A DNA stretch of 58,838 bases from Spirochaetaceae bacterium (GTDB lineage: Bacteria > Spirochaetota > Spirochaetia > Treponematales > Breznakiellaceae): NCBI GenBank assembly GCA_031279015.1, contig JAITJI010000006.1, positions 1 through 58,838 of the forward strand, written 5' to 3'. A model generated the notes under the pieces. The model worked only from the letters and a program-made list of their open reading frames with translations. It made no database searches and was not told the origin of the DNA. The translations under genes and the position numbers were made by a program. Shown here in pieces: positions 25,466 through 35,011 of this stretch (position 1 is the stretch's first letter; the number at the start of each line of letters is the position of its first letter).

Positions 25466-26086
25466 CTAACGGATAAAATTGGTAGCCCGGACCTCTTCCT
25501 CCTCAGCGCCGATCTCCCGGGTTCCCTCCCGGGCAATTGCCCGGAGCATCCATGCCATGTTTTTCCCCAGGGTACGCATGGTCTGGAGCCCTTCAATATC
25601 CTGCCGGACCTGGTCCGGAGTAAAACCATGGGTAGAATTCCAATACTGAGAGGAAACCACGGGCATCCGGGCTAGGGTAAAGTACTTGTTGAGCCGGTCA
25701 AAGGCGGCAGATGCCCCGCCCCGGCGGCAATTTACCACCGCGGCAGCGGGTTTATAGGCGTAATGATGAGATTTCCTGAAAAACAGACGGTCCAGAAAAG
25801 CGCAGAGGGCGCCATTAGGCCCGGCATAGTACACCGGCGACCCTATAACCACCCCATCGGCCTGGATAAGCTTTTCCACACAGACATTGACCCCGTCTTC
25901 GGCAAAGACACAGCGGACCGTTTTGGCACAGCCGCCGCATCCGGTACAACCCCAAATGGGTCCATCGCCGATATGAAAGAATTCCGTCTCAATGCCGTGG
26001 GCATGCAGCGGACCGGCCACCTCCGACAGAGCGGTATAGGTACAACCCTGCTTATGGGGACTGCCATTGATCAAAAGCACCTTCAT
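25466..26086 (-). CDS. Flavodoxin-like NADPH-dependent FMN reductase family protein
   Basis: 206 residues. The phosphate loop of the flavin site is at the very start (MKVLLINGSPHKQGCTYTAL). A Cys cluster follows at about residues 46-58, GCTGCGGCAKTVRC, in the position where iron-sulfur flavoproteins of this family carry their cluster. The second flavin loop is VVIGSPVYYAGPNGALCAFLDR. It is probably a soluble flavin reductase or iron-sulfur flavoprotein; the electron acceptor is unknown. The upstream spacer to the Crp-like gene is 28 bases, so it may belong to the same transcript. Confidence 0.88.
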   Translation of the reverse strand: MKVLLINGSPHKQGCTYTALSEVAGPLHAHGIETEFFHIGDGPIWGCTGCGGCAKTVRCVFAEDGVNVCVEKLIQADGVVIGSPVYYAGPNGALCAFLDRLFFRKSHHYAYKPAAAVVNCRRGGASAAFDRLNKYFTLARMPVVSSQYWNSTHGFTPDQVRQDIEGLQTMRTLGKNMAWMLRAIAREGTREIGAEEEEVRATNFIR

Positions 26087-26114
26087 CTTTCCCTCCTGAG
26101 ATGTGGAACTTGGG

Positions 26115-26753
26115 TTATTTTTTACGGCGGGAATTTACCAGCCGGGAAAAGTCGTTGATGTTCTTTACCACAATACTATCGGGGAAGATTTCCAGCCGGC
26201 GCTGGGCAACAAAATGATGCAGAATCCCCCGGGTTTCGGCGATGGGCATACAGGCCCAGTGGGCAACATCGTCTACGGTAGTTTTAAATTCCCGGCTTTC
26301 GGTGCTCCGGTCAAGGTCTGTCTGGGATTCGTCCAGCATGACAAAGACATCGGCAACCTTCACCTGGGGGTCCTCCAGGGTCAGGATCATAAACCGGCGT
26401 TTTGAATCATAGATCCGTTTGGTAAACATTTTGAGGAGCTTCAGGGCGATTTGGGGGTTCCCCAGCATGAGGATCTCAAAGTTCTGGCGGTTAAATTCCA
26501 ACACCTTTACCTCATCCAACGCAATGGCCGTGGCGGAACGGGGGGAATTCTCCAGAATCGCCATCTCACCAAACATCTCTGAGGGCTGCAAAATATCCAG
26601 CGTTTTTTCGATATCCCCAATGATCTTTACCAGTTCCACGCGGCCGGACTGTATCATATAAAAGGTATCCCCCGGCTCAAATTCGGCAAAGATCATCTCC
26701 CCGGCTTGAAAGGTCCTGGCAAACCGGCTGAAAGCCGCAAGTTCTCCCGCCAT
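26115..26753 (-). CDS. Cyclic-nucleotide-binding (Crp/Fnr-like) protein
   Basis: 212 residues. The cNMP-binding beta-roll covers about residues 5-125: FEPGDTFYMIQSGRVELVK, LQPSEMFGEMAILENSPRSA (the phosphate-binding cassette, with G-E-M-A and PRSATA), then the dimerisation helix. The C-terminal region (about 150-205) has KTTVDDVAHWACMPIAETRG and FVAQRRLEIFPDSIVVKNI, consistent with a winged helix of the Crp type. It is one base downstream of a second cNMP-binding protein with TPR-like repeats, so the pair likely works together. The nucleotide and target genes are unknown. Confidence 0.85.
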   Translation of the reverse strand: MAGELAAFSRFARTFQAGEMIFAEFEPGDTFYMIQSGRVELVKIIGDIEKTLDILQPSEMFGEMAILENSPRSATAIALDEVKVLEFNRQNFEILMLGNPQIALKLLKMFTKRIYDSKRRFMILTLEDPQVKVADVFVMLDESQTDLDRSTESREFKTTVDDVAHWACMPIAETRGILHHFVAQRRLEIFPDSIVVKNINDFSRLVNSRRKK

Positions 26754-26754
26754 G

Positions 26755-27765
26755 CTACCTCCTCAGGGCTGCTTTGAGGGCCCGCTTTGTCTTGGTGGTG
26801 ATATCCTCTTGAGCAGGAGACATGGACAGTATCGTTTTATAGAAGGTTACCGCCTCATCCTTCTGGCCCCGCTTATCGTAAGACTGGCCCATGAAAAAGA
26901 GGGCATCCGCCAGGTTGGGATGTTTGGGATACTTGGTGATCATCCCGGTAAAGTGCTGAATACAGTCATCGTATTTGCCCATTAGAAAGAAACATCGCCC
27001 TATGTCAAAGACGCTTTTGACCACGTATTCGGGGTCAATATCAGCTTCTACAATCTTTATAAGAATTATATAGGCCTGCCGGTATTTTTCCTGATTCAAC
27101 AGACTCATCGCATCGTAATAGGCCTTGGCAGTGGCGCTCATGTTTGCGCCTGCCGCCGCCAAGGCGCCTTTTCCGGCAACCGGAGGAGCCTGCTGGACCC
27201 TGGGGGCAGCAGCGGATCCTGGCTGACCCTTGTCGCGCAGGGTATTCTCCGCTATCTCCAGGTACTTGGCGGCCTCGGCGGCATTCTTACCTGAAGGATA
27301 ATAGGTCAGATACCGGCTGAAAATATACCGGGCATGAAAAAACCGCTTATTCTTAAGGTAATACAGGCCAACCTCAAAGAGACCCACTTCGGGACTGGCA
27401 TGCTCCTCCTTCTCCATCAGGCTGGAAAGCTGGTGATGGATTCGCCTCAGCTGATTGGAAAACACCTTGAGCATCTTCATGATGATCCGGATATTGGCCA
27501 TGGCCAGAGCCTCAAATTCGGGAACCGTAAGGGCCATAATGGTGGTATTCCGAAGGGTAATGGCGTTTTCTTCCCGGGGATACCTGCCCAGTGCGGATTT
27601 TACGCCAAAGAACTCCCCCGGCTGTACCGGGTCATGAATATCCTGATCGGCAAAATCCTGATACACTAAATTTATGCTTCCTGTCTGTAGGATGTATATT
27701 TTGTCTGCCTCATCTCCCTGAAAGTAAATCACCGAACCGGCCCGGTATTGCAACGTTTTAGGCAT
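26755..27765 (-). CDS. Cyclic-nucleotide-binding domain plus TPR repeats
   Basis: 336 residues. An N-terminal cNMP-binding domain (about 1-115: YRAGSVIYFQGDEADKIYIL, QPGEFFGVKSALGRYPREEN) lacks a DNA-binding module. It is followed by tetratricopeptide-like helices (VGLYYLKNKRFFHARYIFSR), an Ala/Pro-rich linker (about 205-230), and two or more further TPR units (AYYDAMSLLNQEKYRQAYII, DDCIQHFTGMITKYPKHPNL, KRGQKDEAVTFYKTILSMSP). It may be a cNMP-controlled scaffold rather than a transcription factor. The ATG at 27765 has AGGA before it and lies eight bases after the amidohydrolase stop; the longer frame from 27867 overlaps that gene and is rejected. Confidence 0.88.
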   Translation of the reverse strand: MPKTLQYRAGSVIYFQGDEADKIYILQTGSINLVYQDFADQDIHDPVQPGEFFGVKSALGRYPREENAITLRNTTIMALTVPEFEALAMANIRIIMKMLKVFSNQLRRIHHQLSSLMEKEEHASPEVGLFEVGLYYLKNKRFFHARYIFSRYLTYYPSGKNAAEAAKYLEIAENTLRDKGQPGSAAAPRVQQAPPVAGKGALAAAGANMSATAKAYYDAMSLLNQEKYRQAYIILIKIVEADIDPEYVVKSVFDIGRCFFLMGKYDDCIQHFTGMITKYPKHPNLADALFFMGQSYDKRGQKDEAVTFYKTILSMSPAQEDITTKTKRALKAALRR

Positions 27766-27772
27766 AACGATC

Positions 27773-29029
27773 CTAATAAACCTCCGGTTCAAAGGGCAAA
27801 AAGTCCAGGAGCTTTTTAAAACCCACCTTTTCACGGGCCATACGGTAGAGGGATGCGGGATCCCCAACGATAAACATAGGCCGGTTGTTCACCGTAATCC
27901 GGGTGTATCCCTGAGGCAGACTTCCCCCCAGAAGTTCAATAAACCGTAACTCTCCATAGATGGGTTTGCCGTCCATGGTGAGGAGTTCGATGTCCGCCAT
28001 GGATGCGGAGACCAGATTTTCATAGGGATCATCCTTTTGCGCCTTCAATACCAGAATATCCGCCAGTTTTCCCTCATCCAGAGAGCCAAGGCTATCCTCA
28101 AGCCAAAAAGCCCGGGCGGCATTACAGGTTATCATCTCAAAGATCCTCTTGCCGGGGAGATCCTCCCCATAGAGCTTCCGGTAGAGTTCCCGGGCAAAAC
28201 GGATCTCCACCAGGAGATTGCAGGAGCCCGTATGAGTCGAATCGGTCCCGATGGTTACATTGACCCCCGCCTGCAGAAGTTTACGGATCTTGCAGGTAAC
28301 GTTAAACATGAACATGTTCGATGCCGGACACCAGGAGATACTGGCCCCCGCTCTGGCGACCTTGCGGATGTCTTCATCACTAAAGCCGATACCATGGACC
28401 AAAAGACAATGATTGTCCAAAACCCCCAGACGCTCCAGGGTTTCAACTCCCCCCATGGATTCATCATCAAAACCTTCAGAAAGGTGGGTTATAAAAGGCC
28501 AATTATTGGCAACGGCCCTTTTATGCTCAACTTCTATCCCATCCCCCCATTTGAGATCATAGGAGGAAGCTTCATGGGCAAGGCCGTAGTTGAGGATAGC
28601 CCGGACAGGCAGGGTTGGCAGAATACCCCTGTTAAAGGACTGGGGAAAATGATCATGTACGGTGGTTACCCCGGAGAAAAGATTCTTGTAGGCGCTGAAA
28701 AAATAGATATCTTCGGGAAGTATCTTTGACCGTTCCATGAAGGCCTCCGATGCCTTAAGGTCATTGTCCCAGGGCAGCCATGTCAGGTAAAAGGTTCCTG
28801 GTTTTGGTCCCACCCGGGGCAGGTAGTTCCCCCGCATATGATCGTGGGTATTTATCAAGGCCGGATAGACGAAAGAGACTCCTCCCAGGTCCATCGCCAC
28901 GCCGGAACCAGAGGGACCCAGTTTGTTTCCCTGTACCTGAACGGCGCCGACGCCGGGATCTTTATCGGCCGTAACAATCACACCGTTTTTTAGCGAATAA
29001 TCAGTTATTTTCGGATCACCCTTTCGCAT
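27773..29029 (-). CDS. Amidohydrolase-family metal-dependent hydrolase/deaminase
   Basis: 418 residues. Metal-site motifs in order: NTHDHMRG (H-x-H), FITHLSEG (His), LLVHGIGF (His) and IGTDSTHTGS (Asp). It begins with a short beta-sandwich (YSLKNGVIVTADKDPG) and ends with the matching strands (KLADILVLKAQKDD, TMDGKPIYGELRF), as in cytosine-deaminase/S-adenosylhomocysteine-deaminase-like enzymes. The substrate cannot be read from sequence. The ATG at 29029 is preceded by GAGGCG. It is the first gene of a minus-strand unit with the two cNMP-binding proteins, a linkage that has no obvious metabolic meaning. Confidence 0.85.
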   Translation of the reverse strand: MRKGDPKITDYSLKNGVIVTADKDPGVGAVQVQGNKLGPSGSGVAMDLGGVSFVYPALINTHDHMRGNYLPRVGPKPGTFYLTWLPWDNDLKASEAFMERSKILPEDIYFFSAYKNLFSGVTTVHDHFPQSFNRGILPTLPVRAILNYGLAHEASSYDLKWGDGIEVEHKRAVANNWPFITHLSEGFDDESMGGVETLERLGVLDNHCLLVHGIGFSDEDIRKVARAGASISWCPASNMFMFNVTCKIRKLLQAGVNVTIGTDSTHTGSCNLLVEIRFARELYRKLYGEDLPGKRIFEMITCNAARAFWLEDSLGSLDEGKLADILVLKAQKDDPYENLVSASMADIELLTMDGKPIYGELRFIELLGGSLPQGYTRITVNNRPMFIVGDPASLYRMAREKVGFKKLLDFLPFEPEVY

Positions 29030-29272
29030 CAAAATTACGCCTCAACCTGATTCTTCCCATCACAAAATTTCCCCTCCCAAACGGGTTCCCAAGTACAACC
29101 CACAAGAAGGGATATCAATTTTATACGGATCACGCTTTATTTTCTATTGTATGACCATGAACGGGATCAGTCAACGTTCTTTTCGGCTATATTTACGGGA
29201 GGTATCCTGCAATGTCAAATCTTCTCCGCCATTATCGGCACAAAAGGTTTTTTGTGGAATAATGGTACTATC

Positions 29273-30133
29273 ATGGTGGATTTACATACCCATTCAACCG
29301 CCTCAGACGGCAGTCTGAGCCCTGCAGAATTGATCAAAAGCGCCGCCGATAAGGGCTTGCGGGCTATAGCCCTGACGGATCACGACACCATAAAAGGTCT
29401 GGGAGAGGCGGAAAGCGCCGCAGCACGGTTGGGGATCCGCCTTATTCCGGGGGTGGAAGTGGCTATTCAATGGTCCGACACATCCGGTGTGGAACTACCG
29501 GGGGAGTTTCACCTTCTGGGCCTGGGGTTAAAGGCCCCCAGTCCCCCGTTTTTGGAGGCCCTTATCGAATTATCCAAACTCCGGGAAGCCCGAAACAGGG
29601 AAATTCTGAGCCGAATCAACGAAATGGGTATCGATGCGGAGTACGATGAACTCTGTTCCCTGTCCGGCGGCGGCTCCCTGGGGAGACCCCACTTTGCGGC
29701 CCTCCTGGTTAAACGGGGGATTGTAAAGAATCAGGCCCAGGCTTTTGACCGTTATCTGGGCAGAGGAAAACCCTGCTATGTACCCAAAGACGGCCTTGAT
29801 TTTATGGAAGCCCTGAAACTCATCAAGGAATCCGGGGGAATTTCTGTCCTTGCCCATCCTATGTCCCTGTACATCGCCTGGGGCCGCTTACCGGTCTTTA
29901 TACAGGATCTCGCCCGGCGGGGACTGGACGGCATTGAGGCATGGCATCCCACTGCGGGGCTCCATTCCTGCAAACGCCTGGAAGAATTGGGCAGGTCCCT
30001 GGGTCTTGCCATCACCGCCGGCAGCGATTTTCACGGGGAACACCGGCCCGACAGGAAACTGGGCTTCACCGCCGGAGGCCGGAAGATAGAGGATGCCATA
30101 CTGGAGGCCATACCGGGTCTGCGGGACTATTGA
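29273..30133 (+). CDS. PHP-domain phosphoesterase (RNase AM / nucleoside bisphosphatase type)
   Basis: 286 residues. All PHP metal motifs are present: VDLHTHSTASDGSLSP at the N-terminus, ALTDHDTIKGLGEA, IPGVEVAI, GRPHFAALL, VLAHPMSL and TAGSDFHGE. Family members hydrolyse 3',5'-nucleoside bisphosphates or trim RNA 5' ends. I start at the ATG at 29273 because the motif begins two residues later; the longer frame from 29147 adds 42 unlike residues. There is no strong Shine-Dalgarno. It converges with comM across an inverted repeat. Confidence 0.9.
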   Translation: MVDLHTHSTASDGSLSPAELIKSAADKGLRAIALTDHDTIKGLGEAESAAARLGIRLIPGVEVAIQWSDTSGVELPGEFHLLGLGLKAPSPPFLEALIELSKLREARNREILSRINEMGIDAEYDELCSLSGGGSLGRPHFAALLVKRGIVKNQAQAFDRYLGRGKPCYVPKDGLDFMEALKLIKESGGISVLAHPMSLYIAWGRLPVFIQDLARRGLDGIEAWHPTAGLHSCKRLEELGRSLGLAITAGSDFHGEHRPDRKLGFTAGGRKIEDAILEAIPGLRDY

Positions 30134-30135
30134 GC

Positions 30136-30185
30136 CTGTTCCAAAACTAATTGACTGTGCGCTAACGCGTACGGTTTTGGAACAG
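30136..30185. terminator. Bidirectional terminator-like inverted repeat
   Basis: CTGTTCCAAAAC (30136-30147) pairs perfectly with GTTTTGGAACAG (30174-30185), 12 bp, enclosing a 26-base loop with a GCG/CGC mini-stem. It sits in the 61-base gap between the convergent PHP and comM genes. Confidence 0.65.
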
Positions 30186-30194
30186 CCTCTATTG

Positions 30195-31805
30195 TCATTC
30201 CACCTGAAGGATATCGTAGGGATCATCCCCCAAACGACGATGCTGAACGGCTTCCAGAACGTGCAGGGCCTGGATCTCTTCCTGGCCTTCAAGATCGGCG
30301 ATAGTTCGGGCCGTCCGGAGCACTCCGTGGAAGGCGCGGCCGGAGAATCCCAGCTTTTCCACCGCCACACGAAAGGCCTTTTCGGCGTCTCCAAAAAGGG
30401 AACAGTATTTTCCCATCAAACCCGCCGGAATCCGGGCATTCCGGCGGATGGTCGAACCCTTAAACCGCTTTCGCTGTATCTCCACCGCCCGGAGTACCCG
30501 CAACGCCACCTGTCGGCCCGGTTCTTCGTCCCTTCCGCCCATTTCCCCGGCGCCGGGGGGTAAAACCGGCGCCCGCAGTTCCACCCGGTCCAGCAGGGCA
30601 GCGCCGAATTTGCGCCAGTACCGGCGAATCTCCTCGGGACTACAGAGACAACCGGCGCCGCCATACCGGTTCCCATCACCAGAGGCCGGAAAACGGATAC
30701 CCAGTCTGCCGCAGGGGCAGGGATTGGCGGAGAGGAGGAGCTGAAAATCCGCAGGCAGCCGGACCGGACCATCCGCCCGGGAAATGGTTATCACCCGGTC
30801 TTCCAGGGGTTCCCGCAGGGCCTGGAGCACATTGGACCGGAATTCCGGGGCCTCATCCAGAAAAAGAACCCCAAAATTGGCCAGGCTTATCTCCCCCGGA
30901 CGGATGGTTTTGCCGCCCCCGAGGATCCCTTCGGCGCTGGCGGAATGATGGGGAGACCGGAAGGGGGGCCTGGTGATATGTACCGGCGCGGAACGGTTCT
31001 CCGCCAAAAACTGACCCGCAAGGCTGTGAAGCCGGGTCACCTCTACGGATTCCCAGGCTTCCAGGGGCGGCAAAATCGATGGCAGGCGCCGGGCAAGCAT
31101 GGTTTTACCCGCCCCGGGAGGCCCAAAAACCAGGAGGTTGTGTCCCCCCGCAGCGGCTATCTCCAGAGCCCGCTTGTACCGTCCCTGTCCCTTAACATCG
31201 GCAAAATCACCGGTTTCCTCGCAATGTTCCGGAACCACCGCCGGAGCAGCGTTGAGCGCCGGGAAAAGGCCGGTTTCCCGGCGGATGACCAGGGAGCGAA
31301 CCGCATCCCCCAGGGAATGAACCGCGGCGTACCGTCCACCGGTGAGTATAGCCGCTTCCCGGGCGTTCTCCGCAGGAACAATAAAATCCCGGACCCCCGC
31401 CCGGAGTCCCGCGGCGGTGGCGGCCAACACCCCCCTGACCGGCCGGAGCCTGCCGGAAAGTTCCAGTTCCCCCATGACCAGAAGGCTCTCCGGTTCCCCC
31501 GGCGCCGGCCCGGAATCCATCCCCGGGATCAGGGCCGCCGCAGCCATCACCGACAGGGCAATGGGCAGATCCAGGGAGGCCCCGTCCTTGCGCAGCCCCG
31601 CCGGGGCCAGGTTGATGAGTATCCGGTCCTGAGGAAAGGGAAACCCCGAATTACGGAAGGCCGCCCGAACCCGCTCCCGGGCTTCCCGGACGGCTCCCTC
31701 CGCAAGTCCTGTAATATCAATCCCCGGTATGCCCCGGCGGATGTCCACCTCTACCCGGATGATGATTCCTTCAACCCCGTAGGGCGCATAGGCTAATATT
31801 TGCAT
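30195..31805 (-). CDS. comM: ComM/YifB-family AAA+ ATPase (Mg-chelatase-like)
   Basis: Hexameric DNA branch-migration helicase in competent bacteria. 536 residues. The N-terminal Lon-protease-like domain reads GVEGIIIRVEVDIRRGIPGI and LINLAPAGLRKDGASLDLPI. The AAA+ core has Walker A FGPPGAGKTMLARRL, Walker B VLFLDEAPEF, and the FRSPHHSAS and FQLLLSANPCPCG motifs. A C-terminal helical domain follows (RTARTIADLEGQEEIQ). Metal-binding Cys lie in CPCGR and GAGCLC. The start at 31805 was chosen because AGGTG lies seven bases upstream and family members begin M-x-x-x-Y. Transformation has not been shown for treponemes, so the role here may be in recombination only (inference). Confidence 0.94.
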   Translation of the reverse strand: MQILAYAPYGVEGIIIRVEVDIRRGIPGIDITGLAEGAVREARERVRAAFRNSGFPFPQDRILINLAPAGLRKDGASLDLPIALSVMAAAALIPGMDSGPAPGEPESLLVMGELELSGRLRPVRGVLAATAAGLRAGVRDFIVPAENAREAAILTGGRYAAVHSLGDAVRSLVIRRETGLFPALNAAPAVVPEHCEETGDFADVKGQGRYKRALEIAAAGGHNLLVFGPPGAGKTMLARRLPSILPPLEAWESVEVTRLHSLAGQFLAENRSAPVHITRPPFRSPHHSASAEGILGGGKTIRPGEISLANFGVLFLDEAPEFRSNVLQALREPLEDRVITISRADGPVRLPADFQLLLSANPCPCGRLGIRFPASGDGNRYGGAGCLCSPEEIRRYWRKFGAALLDRVELRAPVLPPGAGEMGGRDEEPGRQVALRVLRAVEIQRKRFKGSTIRRNARIPAGLMGKYCSLFGDAEKAFRVAVEKLGFSGRAFHGVLRTARTIADLEGQEEIQALHVLEAVQHRRLGDDPYDILQVE

Positions 31806-31909
31806 GATAAACACCTCGTTATAAAACGGGGTGAACAGACAAAATGCTTTAATTGGACCTAAAAAAATACAAATTTTAAGAAGGGAAACCTACGGAATGA
31901 AACCCCGGA

Positions 31910-34900
31910 TTATACCGGCAATTCCCTGACGCAGACTCCCAGCCGGGCCGCGGCGGTCCGGGCGGTTTCCATACCGGCAATGATCACCGGAAGGGGCATC
32001 CAGCCTTCGGGAAAACCCTCCGAGGCCACCTGAAGGGTGGTTTTTCCAGCAAGCCGCCCGGCAGCCCCGGTGATTTCCCCCTCGGAGACATCAATCAGGG
32101 CATGGAGCTTCTGTTCCCGGTGCCGGTCATTGATGCCGTAAAGAAACCGGAAAAAATCGGTAAGGCCCCTGTCGGCGGCAGTCCGGGGACGGGTTTCCCT
32201 GGCATAAGCCCCAATGACGGCCTTTTCCAAGGCTTCTTCATCCCCCTCCTGTTCCGCCCGGACTCGCAGAACGGCGGCAAAGGAGTCCAGGGAACGGAGG
32301 GGATTGGGATCCCGGTAGGTGGAAAGGGCAAAACTCTGTTCCATGCCGTCGGGATATGCAAATGCGCCATAGGCGCCACCCTTCATCCGGATATCCTCCC
32401 AAAGGGCGCCGGTGGAAAGTTGATGGGCCAGCACCAGCTCCGCGGCATGTTCCTTCTCTATCAGAGGAGCCCCCGGCAGAACCAGGGCGGCAAAACCCAC
32501 CTGGAGAGAGGGGGACCCATAAACCTCTGCAGGAGGCAGCGGAAACGCGCCGGAGAGATCGGTGGAAAAGATATCCGCCAGGGGGTCTCCGGTAAGGTTC
32601 AGGAAGGGCGTAGAATCCCGGGATGCAGGATTCCGTGACCGGGGGGCGCCAAAGCTCCGCCACCGGTCCTGTATGCCCCGAAGATCCGCGGCAAGGACCT
32701 CCGCCTGACCGGTCAGGTTGACGATAAGCCCGCCGGCGGCGATCCGGTCCCGGAGATCGGTCAGTTTCCGGCCAATCCCGGCGATGTCCTGCCTGGCGAC
32801 ATGATGGATAAAACAGAGTTGCTCCAGGCCATTCCAGAGTTCGTCCACCGCCCGGGCCCGGGAAAAATGCCGGACCCCCCGGCCGGCGGCATAACTGTGG
32901 CCCGAAGGGGCAAGGCTTGAATTCAGATCGTTTTTCATCTCCAGGATCAGATCCCGGAGCCGCCGCTGATCCTGAAAATCAGCCTCGGTAATCAGCCGCA
33001 GGGCCAGGTCCAGGGCAGGACCGACCTTTTCATCCAGAGCCTTGAGCCGGTAGATTATCCAGTCCCGGCCTCTAAGGTCCGGAATACCCGCAGGACCGTC
33101 CGGGATCAGGGAAGCGCCCGGTATGGAGGAACCGCACTGGAGCATGCCATGGAATCCACCGGTCCGGCGGGCCAGAAGGCTGGATACTTCGGCGTAATCC
33201 ATGCCGGGGAGTCCCACCGAGACAAGGGCCCGGGCAAAGAGGGGCAGCCAGGGGTAATCTTCAGGAAGCAGAATGTCCAGGGGAAAGGCCAGATCCACAT
33301 AACTGATACCATTGGTGTACAGGGCATGGGTCAGAACCGGTATCCCCGCGGCATCACAGAGTTTCCGGGGGATAATTTCTATATCCCGGCAGAGATCCTG
33401 CCGGGAAAGGTGGGGAATAGTCGCCAGGGCATCGGCGCTGTCTCCGGCGCTCTGAATCCGGGCAAGTTCGGCGGTCTTTTCCCGGAGGAGCCGCCGTTCC
33501 TCCGCCGATAAACCGGCTTCCCTTTGGGCAAGCCGTTCCTCCAAGGCGGCTTCCTTTTTTTCAAGATAATCCGGTTCCGGCTTCAGGATAACCAGGGCGC
33601 GGTGGGGATTATCCAGAAGCCACTTTTGGATGAGCTTTTCAAAATACCGCTTATCGGCGGCGAGGCGGCCCTTTAATTCGTTAAAAGAGGGCAAAAAGAG
33701 AAGACTATCCCAGGGTTTTCCCCCGTAGAACCAGCCCCGGAGGGATCTCCGCATCCATACCAGGGACCAGGGACCGCCGGAGCGGCGGATCTCCCGGTTG
33801 GAAAATTCCAGGGAGAGAAGGGCCGCCTCGATCTCCTCCGGAGGAATACCTTCAACGGCAAGACGCCGCAGTTCCCCCAGGATCAACGCCTCCACAGCAT
33901 CCGCCGCCCCTCCCTCTACGCTCCGGAGCCCTGCGGTAAATACCGTTTCCCGCAGTTCTGCCTCAAATCCGGTACAGGGGGCCAGATCCTCCCCCAGCCC
34001 CGACTCGAGGAGGGCCCGGGTCAGGGGGGAACCGTCATGGCCCAAAAGGATATCCGTCAGGGCGATCAGATCTATGGCCATCTTGGTATCGGTGGAATCC
34101 GAACAGAGCCAGGAGAGGAAGACCATGGACTTCTCCTCCGCCCCTCCCGGACAGGGAATCTGTAGACGCCGGGGTTTTTCCCAGGGAACTGCCCGGGGGA
34201 TGGGGGGTAGGAACGTGCCCGGAGGGAGAACCCCGAGGAACCTTTCATCCAGAAAACGGAGTTGTTTTTCCGTAGAGATATTCCCCGCCAGGAATATCCG
34301 GCAGTTCGCCGGGGAATAGTGGGTCCGGTGGAATTCCCTGAGGGTTTCCCAAGTCAAATCGGGGATCCATTCCGGGTCTCCGCCGGACTCGCAGGCATAG
34401 GGAGTGCCTGGCAACACCGATGCAACGGACCAGAACCCAGCGTAGGTTTCAAGGGAGGAATAGGCCCCCTTCATTTCGTTGTAGACCACGCCGGTTACCG
34501 AAAGCTGCTCCGGCTTTTCCTGTCCTTCCGGGTTTTTTTGCCCCTCCGGGGGAAGCAGTTCAAAACGGCGCCCCTCCTGCATGAAGGTCCACTCTGAAAG
34601 GAGGGGCCGGAACACCGCGTCTCCGTAAACCGACATGAGGTTAAAGTAATCTCCCTCGTGGACGGAACTGGCGGGGTACAGGGTCCTATCCGGGAAGGTC
34701 CAGGCGTTGAGAAAGGTCTGTAGGCTCCCCTGGGCAAGGACAAGAAAAGCGTCCTTCAGGGGATACCGGGTGGAACCACAGAGGACCGCATGTTCCAGCA
34801 CATGGGGGGTCCCGGTAGAATCCTCCGGGGGGGTGGCAAAGATAAAGGCAAAAAGATTCTCCGGGTCATCGTTTAACACATGAAACACCCCGGCCCCGCT

Positions 34901-35011
34901 TTGCAGATGCCTGGCCTGGATGCCAATGGCGTCCAGTTCCTTCAATTCTACAATATCCAGTATTTCAAAACCGCTATCCAAAACCTGTCCAATCCGTAAC
35001 GATGTATTCAT
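31910..35011 (-). CDS. M16C-family zinc peptidase (PreP/insulinase type)
   Basis: 1033 residues, four homologous M16 domains, of the presequence-protease length. The inverted zinc motif HVLEH (His 70, Glu 73, His 74) is in GTPHVLEHAVLCGSTRYPLK, with the distal Glu region in VTGVVYNEMKGAYSSLE. The second half contains the inactive domain pair, with LEKAVIGAYARETRPRTAAD near the end. It probably degrades peptides; the location is cytosolic, since no signal peptide is seen. The start codon overlaps the stop of the FliG paralogue (ATGA), so translation is coupled. That pairing with a motility gene is unusual. Confidence 0.94.
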   Translation of the reverse strand: MNTSLRIGQVLDSGFEILDIVELKELDAIGIQARHLQSGAGVFHVLNDDPENLFAFIFATPPEDSTGTPHVLEHAVLCGSTRYPLKDAFLVLAQGSLQTFLNAWTFPDRTLYPASSVHEGDYFNLMSVYGDAVFRPLLSEWTFMQEGRRFELLPPEGQKNPEGQEKPEQLSVTGVVYNEMKGAYSSLETYAGFWSVASVLPGTPYACESGGDPEWIPDLTWETLREFHRTHYSPANCRIFLAGNISTEKQLRFLDERFLGVLPPGTFLPPIPRAVPWEKPRRLQIPCPGGAEEKSMVFLSWLCSDSTDTKMAIDLIALTDILLGHDGSPLTRALLESGLGEDLAPCTGFEAELRETVFTAGLRSVEGGAADAVEALILGELRRLAVEGIPPEEIEAALLSLEFSNREIRRSGGPWSLVWMRRSLRGWFYGGKPWDSLLFLPSFNELKGRLAADKRYFEKLIQKWLLDNPHRALVILKPEPDYLEKKEAALEERLAQREAGLSAEERRLLREKTAELARIQSAGDSADALATIPHLSRQDLCRDIEIIPRKLCDAAGIPVLTHALYTNGISYVDLAFPLDILLPEDYPWLPLFARALVSVGLPGMDYAEVSSLLARRTGGFHGMLQCGSSIPGASLIPDGPAGIPDLRGRDWIIYRLKALDEKVGPALDLALRLITEADFQDQRRLRDLILEMKNDLNSSLAPSGHSYAAGRGVRHFSRARAVDELWNGLEQLCFIHHVARQDIAGIGRKLTDLRDRIAAGGLIVNLTGQAEVLAADLRGIQDRWRSFGAPRSRNPASRDSTPFLNLTGDPLADIFSTDLSGAFPLPPAEVYGSPSLQVGFAALVLPGAPLIEKEHAAELVLAHQLSTGALWEDIRMKGGAYGAFAYPDGMEQSFALSTYRDPNPLRSLDSFAAVLRVRAEQEGDEEALEKAVIGAYARETRPRTAADRGLTDFFRFLYGINDRHREQKLHALIDVSEGEITGAAGRLAGKTTLQVASEGFPEGWMPLPVIIAGMETARTAAARLGVCVRELPV

